From CAYTTR01 sp964440805 (GTDB taxonomy: Bacteria > Acidobacteriota > Aminicenantia > Aminicenantales > Aminicenantaceae), in NCBI GenBank assembly GCA_964440805.1, contig CAYTTR010000068.1:1-5827 (forward strand): a DNA stretch of 5,827 bases, in the 5' to 3' direction. Positions within the stretch are counted from its first letter, which is position 1. Every line of letters begins with the position of its first letter. The translations under genes were made by a program, and so were the position numbers. The notes beneath the pieces are model-generated. The model saw only the letters and a program-made list of their open reading frames with translations, made no database searches and was not told the origin of the DNA. This document shows positions 4,552 through 5,827 of this stretch, piece by piece.

Positions 4552-4962
4552 TTAAGTTTTAATTAATTTTTTGGCTGCTTTGGTAACCATCCCGGTATCT
4601 CGTATGGCTTGCTGGGCATCTTCACTGGAATATTCTTCAGTGGGGATGAAGTCAATATCCCCATAAAATGCCAGTTCTCTTTCTTTCCTAAGTCTTTTTG
4701 AAATATCAGCGAGTGTTTTTAATTGTTCAGCGATATCCTGGGGAAATTTGTCTTTATGTTCAATTAGAAGGCCGCCCACATCATGAATTTTCGGGGGCTC
4801 CACTCCAACAAACCGCAGCATCCCTTTAAGAGAAAGTTCAACAATTTCCTGGGATTCTCTAATAACATCAGAATAAGCATTCTTTTTAAAAAGCAAGTCT
4901 AAAACATCCAGCCGGGCCAAGGCTTTTTTTAGGTAACTTTCAGCCAGACTTCTGGTATTCAT
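4552..4962 (-). CDS. HEPN-domain protein of a HEPN/MNT toxin-antitoxin pair
   Basis: This 136-residue, all-helical protein is one HEPN domain. Helix 1 is AESYLKKALARLDVLDLLF, helix 2 holds YSDVIRESQEIVELSLKGML, and the PPKIHDVGGLL turn with His60 is typical. The last part contains RKERELAFYGDIDFIPTEEY before a final helix. In HepT-type toxins an R-x(4-6)-H motif in the last helices cuts RNA. Here the equivalent place reads RERELAFYGD with no His at the right distance from Arg95, so the standard RNase site appears to be missing. It may be an inactive partner, a nucleotide- or substrate-binding subunit, or use other residues. Its ATG overlaps the nucleotidyltransferase stop by ATGA (4959-4962), so the two are co-translated, with the nucleotidyltransferase first. 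Ends at TAA; no clear terminator follows. Confidence 0.88.
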   Translation of the reverse strand: MNTRSLAESYLKKALARLDVLDLLFKKNAYSDVIRESQEIVELSLKGMLRFVGVEPPKIHDVGGLLIEHKDKFPQDIAEQLKTLADISKRLRKERELAFYGDIDFIPTEEYSSEDAQQAIRDTGMVTKAAKKLIKT

Positions 4963-5450
4963 AACTCAATGACCTCGCCTGGTTTATAATCCGGTTTCAG
5001 CACCCAATACCACATATTTCCTCTCCAGACTCTCTTCGCTCCCAATTTTTTTAATCTGTTTCTGAAGCTCTTGAGCCAGTTGGTGAAAAAATCATCTTTA
5101 TCATAAAGAATACGGGCATCTTCAACCATATCCAGAAAAAGAGGACTACCTTTTTTAACTTCTTCAGGGGTCTTAAAAATGGGAGAGATATAAGTTTGGA
5201 TTCCCTGTTTTTCAAGAGATTCTAAAAACGATTCAATTGTTTCTTCGACAGCTGAAAACTCTCTTACTCTTTTCATCCTTCCATTAGGAAGATTTTCAGC
5301 GATTATGAAGATGTCGATATCCGAATCGAATCGAAAAGTTTGTCTTGCCACTGAGCCGAAAACAACAAATGAAACCAAACGGTCTCCATAAAATGACTTT
5401 GTTTCTTCCAGGAGTCTTCCTTGGAGCTCCTTATATTTTTCTTTAAGCAT
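4959..5450 (-). CDS. MNT-type nucleotidyltransferase partner of HEPN protein
   Basis: This 163-residue protein has a polymerase-beta-like nucleotidyltransferase fold at residues about 20-115. The signature is FVVFGSVARQTFRFDSDIDI, with Gly32-Ser33 for the nucleotide phosphates and Asp44/Asp46 for metal. A third carboxylate is not obvious: the strand where it might lie reads TYISPIFKTPEE. Residues 116-163 form an extra C-terminal tail (WLKSFRNRLKKLGAKRVWRG) absent from minimal MntA proteins of about 100 residues. MntA-like enzymes neutralise HEPN toxins by AMPylating them, and gene order and the 4-bp overlap fit that pairing. Whether AMPylation happens here is inference. The ATG at 5448-5450 has no good Shine-Dalgarno, so this start is less certain than the others, although no better one lies upstream. 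Confidence 0.88.
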   Translation of the reverse strand: MLKEKYKELQGRLLEETKSFYGDRLVSFVVFGSVARQTFRFDSDIDIFIIAENLPNGRMKRVREFSAVEETIESFLESLEKQGIQTYISPIFKTPEEVKKGSPLFLDMVEDARILYDKDDFFTNWLKSFRNRLKKLGAKRVWRGNMWYWVLKPDYKPGEVIEL

Positions 5451-5493
5451 TCTGCTGAATAAATTTAATCGGCCAACTCTGACGTTAATATCT

Positions 5494-5521
5494 ATTATAG
5501 GTTAATTTACAGCGAAATCAA
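5494..5521 (-). promoter_or_regulatory. Candidate promoter for the nucleotidyltransferase/HEPN operon
   Basis: On the - strand a perfect -10 TATAAT (5494-5499) lies 16 bp from TTGATT (5516-5521), a 4/6 match to the -35 consensus. It sits about 45 bases before the start codon, which is a suitable distance. No palindrome covers it, unlike the two vapBC promoters. Confidence 0.55.
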
Positions 5522-5537
5522 TAAGAAAATAGTCCAG

Positions 5538-5567
5538 GAGTTCCCCCAAAAATTTTGGGGGGGACTC
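5538..5567. other. Strong palindromic hairpin in intergenic DNA
   Basis: CCCCCAAAA (5543-5551) and TTTTGGGGG (5553-5561) are perfect arms around one central A. Flanking GAGT/ACTC (5538-5541, 5564-5567) lengthen the stem with a small bulge and G-T pairs. Neither side is followed by a proper T-run, although the - strand continues into CTATTTTCTT some 12 bases later. It could end transcription entering from the right (- strand) before the HEPN operon promoter, or be a binding site. It lies just upstream of the candidate -35. Confidence 0.5.
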
Positions 5568-5827
5568 AAGAGAACCTCCTTTTCCATTGAAATAATATTG
5601 AATATATTGTTACAACATAAGCGATATGAATCATTTAGAAGCTGTTTCTGGGATTATCACCAATTCCTCTTCCCTTCCTCTTTACTCTTTACTCTTCCGA
5701 AGTTCTATTCCGAAACTCTTCTTCCGCGCTTCCCATCTTCCGAACTCTTTCCTATTGAATAAAGAACCCGTTCAGGTTGGACTTCTCATAAAAATCATGT
5801 AAATATAAAGTTAAGAAGTGATTATTT
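5568..5827. other. Intergenic stretch with a pyrimidine-rich degenerate repeat tract
   Basis: No gene is visible. From about 5668 to 5755 the + strand is almost purely C and T, with repeated short words: CTTTACT twice in tandem, TTCCGAA three times, and several CTTCC variants. The rest is AT-rich, ends in a run of short stops, and shows no tRNA-like cloverleaf or motif that I recognise. Confidence 0.5.

Overview
This is an AT-rich window that looks like an accessory or 'junk-yard' segment of a diderm (Gram-negative-type) bacterial chromosome. A lipobox-type lipoprotein and the C-terminal half of an outer-membrane beta-barrel ending in Phe point to two membranes. I cannot name the organism. 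The density of toxin-antitoxin (TA) modules, gene stumps and repeats suits an environmental bacterium with a plastic genome.

Layout: 3-101 (+) is the tail of a WYL-type transcriptional regulator whose body lies outside the window. 102-628 is AT-rich and has no convincing gene. 629-1309 (+) is a lipoprotein with one bacterial Ig-like domain and a second all-beta domain. 1498-2135 (-) is a complete vapBC module with a palindromic operator. 2269-2558 (+) is a decayed hicBA module: only the end of hicB survives, and hicA carries an in-frame TGA. 2721-2860 (+) is a GC-richer, frameshifted stump of an unknown gene. 2879-3507 (-) is a second, different vapBC module with a good promoter overlapped by a palindrome. 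3857-3973 (-) is the active-site piece of an isochorismatase-like hydrolase. It abuts the 5'-truncated beta-barrel gene at about 3970-4416 (+). 4552-5450 (-) is a complete HEPN/nucleotidyltransferase pair. 5451-5827 is intergenic.

Three copies of a roughly 135-bp fold-back (MITE-like) repeat, all in one orientation, lie at about 1328-1464, 2571-2712 and 3723-3855. They punctuate the region: vapBC-1 plus the dead hicBA lies between copies 1 and 2, vapBC-2 plus the GC-rich stump lies between copies 2 and 3, and copy 3 abuts the isochorismatase stump. I read the window as a cassette-like TA cluster in which repeats sit at module boundaries and rearrangement has left several gene fragments. The three intact TA pairs each show tight coupling (4-bp ATGA or 1-bp TAATG overlaps), so they are probably functional two-gene operons. 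They are self-contained and do not form a shared pathway.
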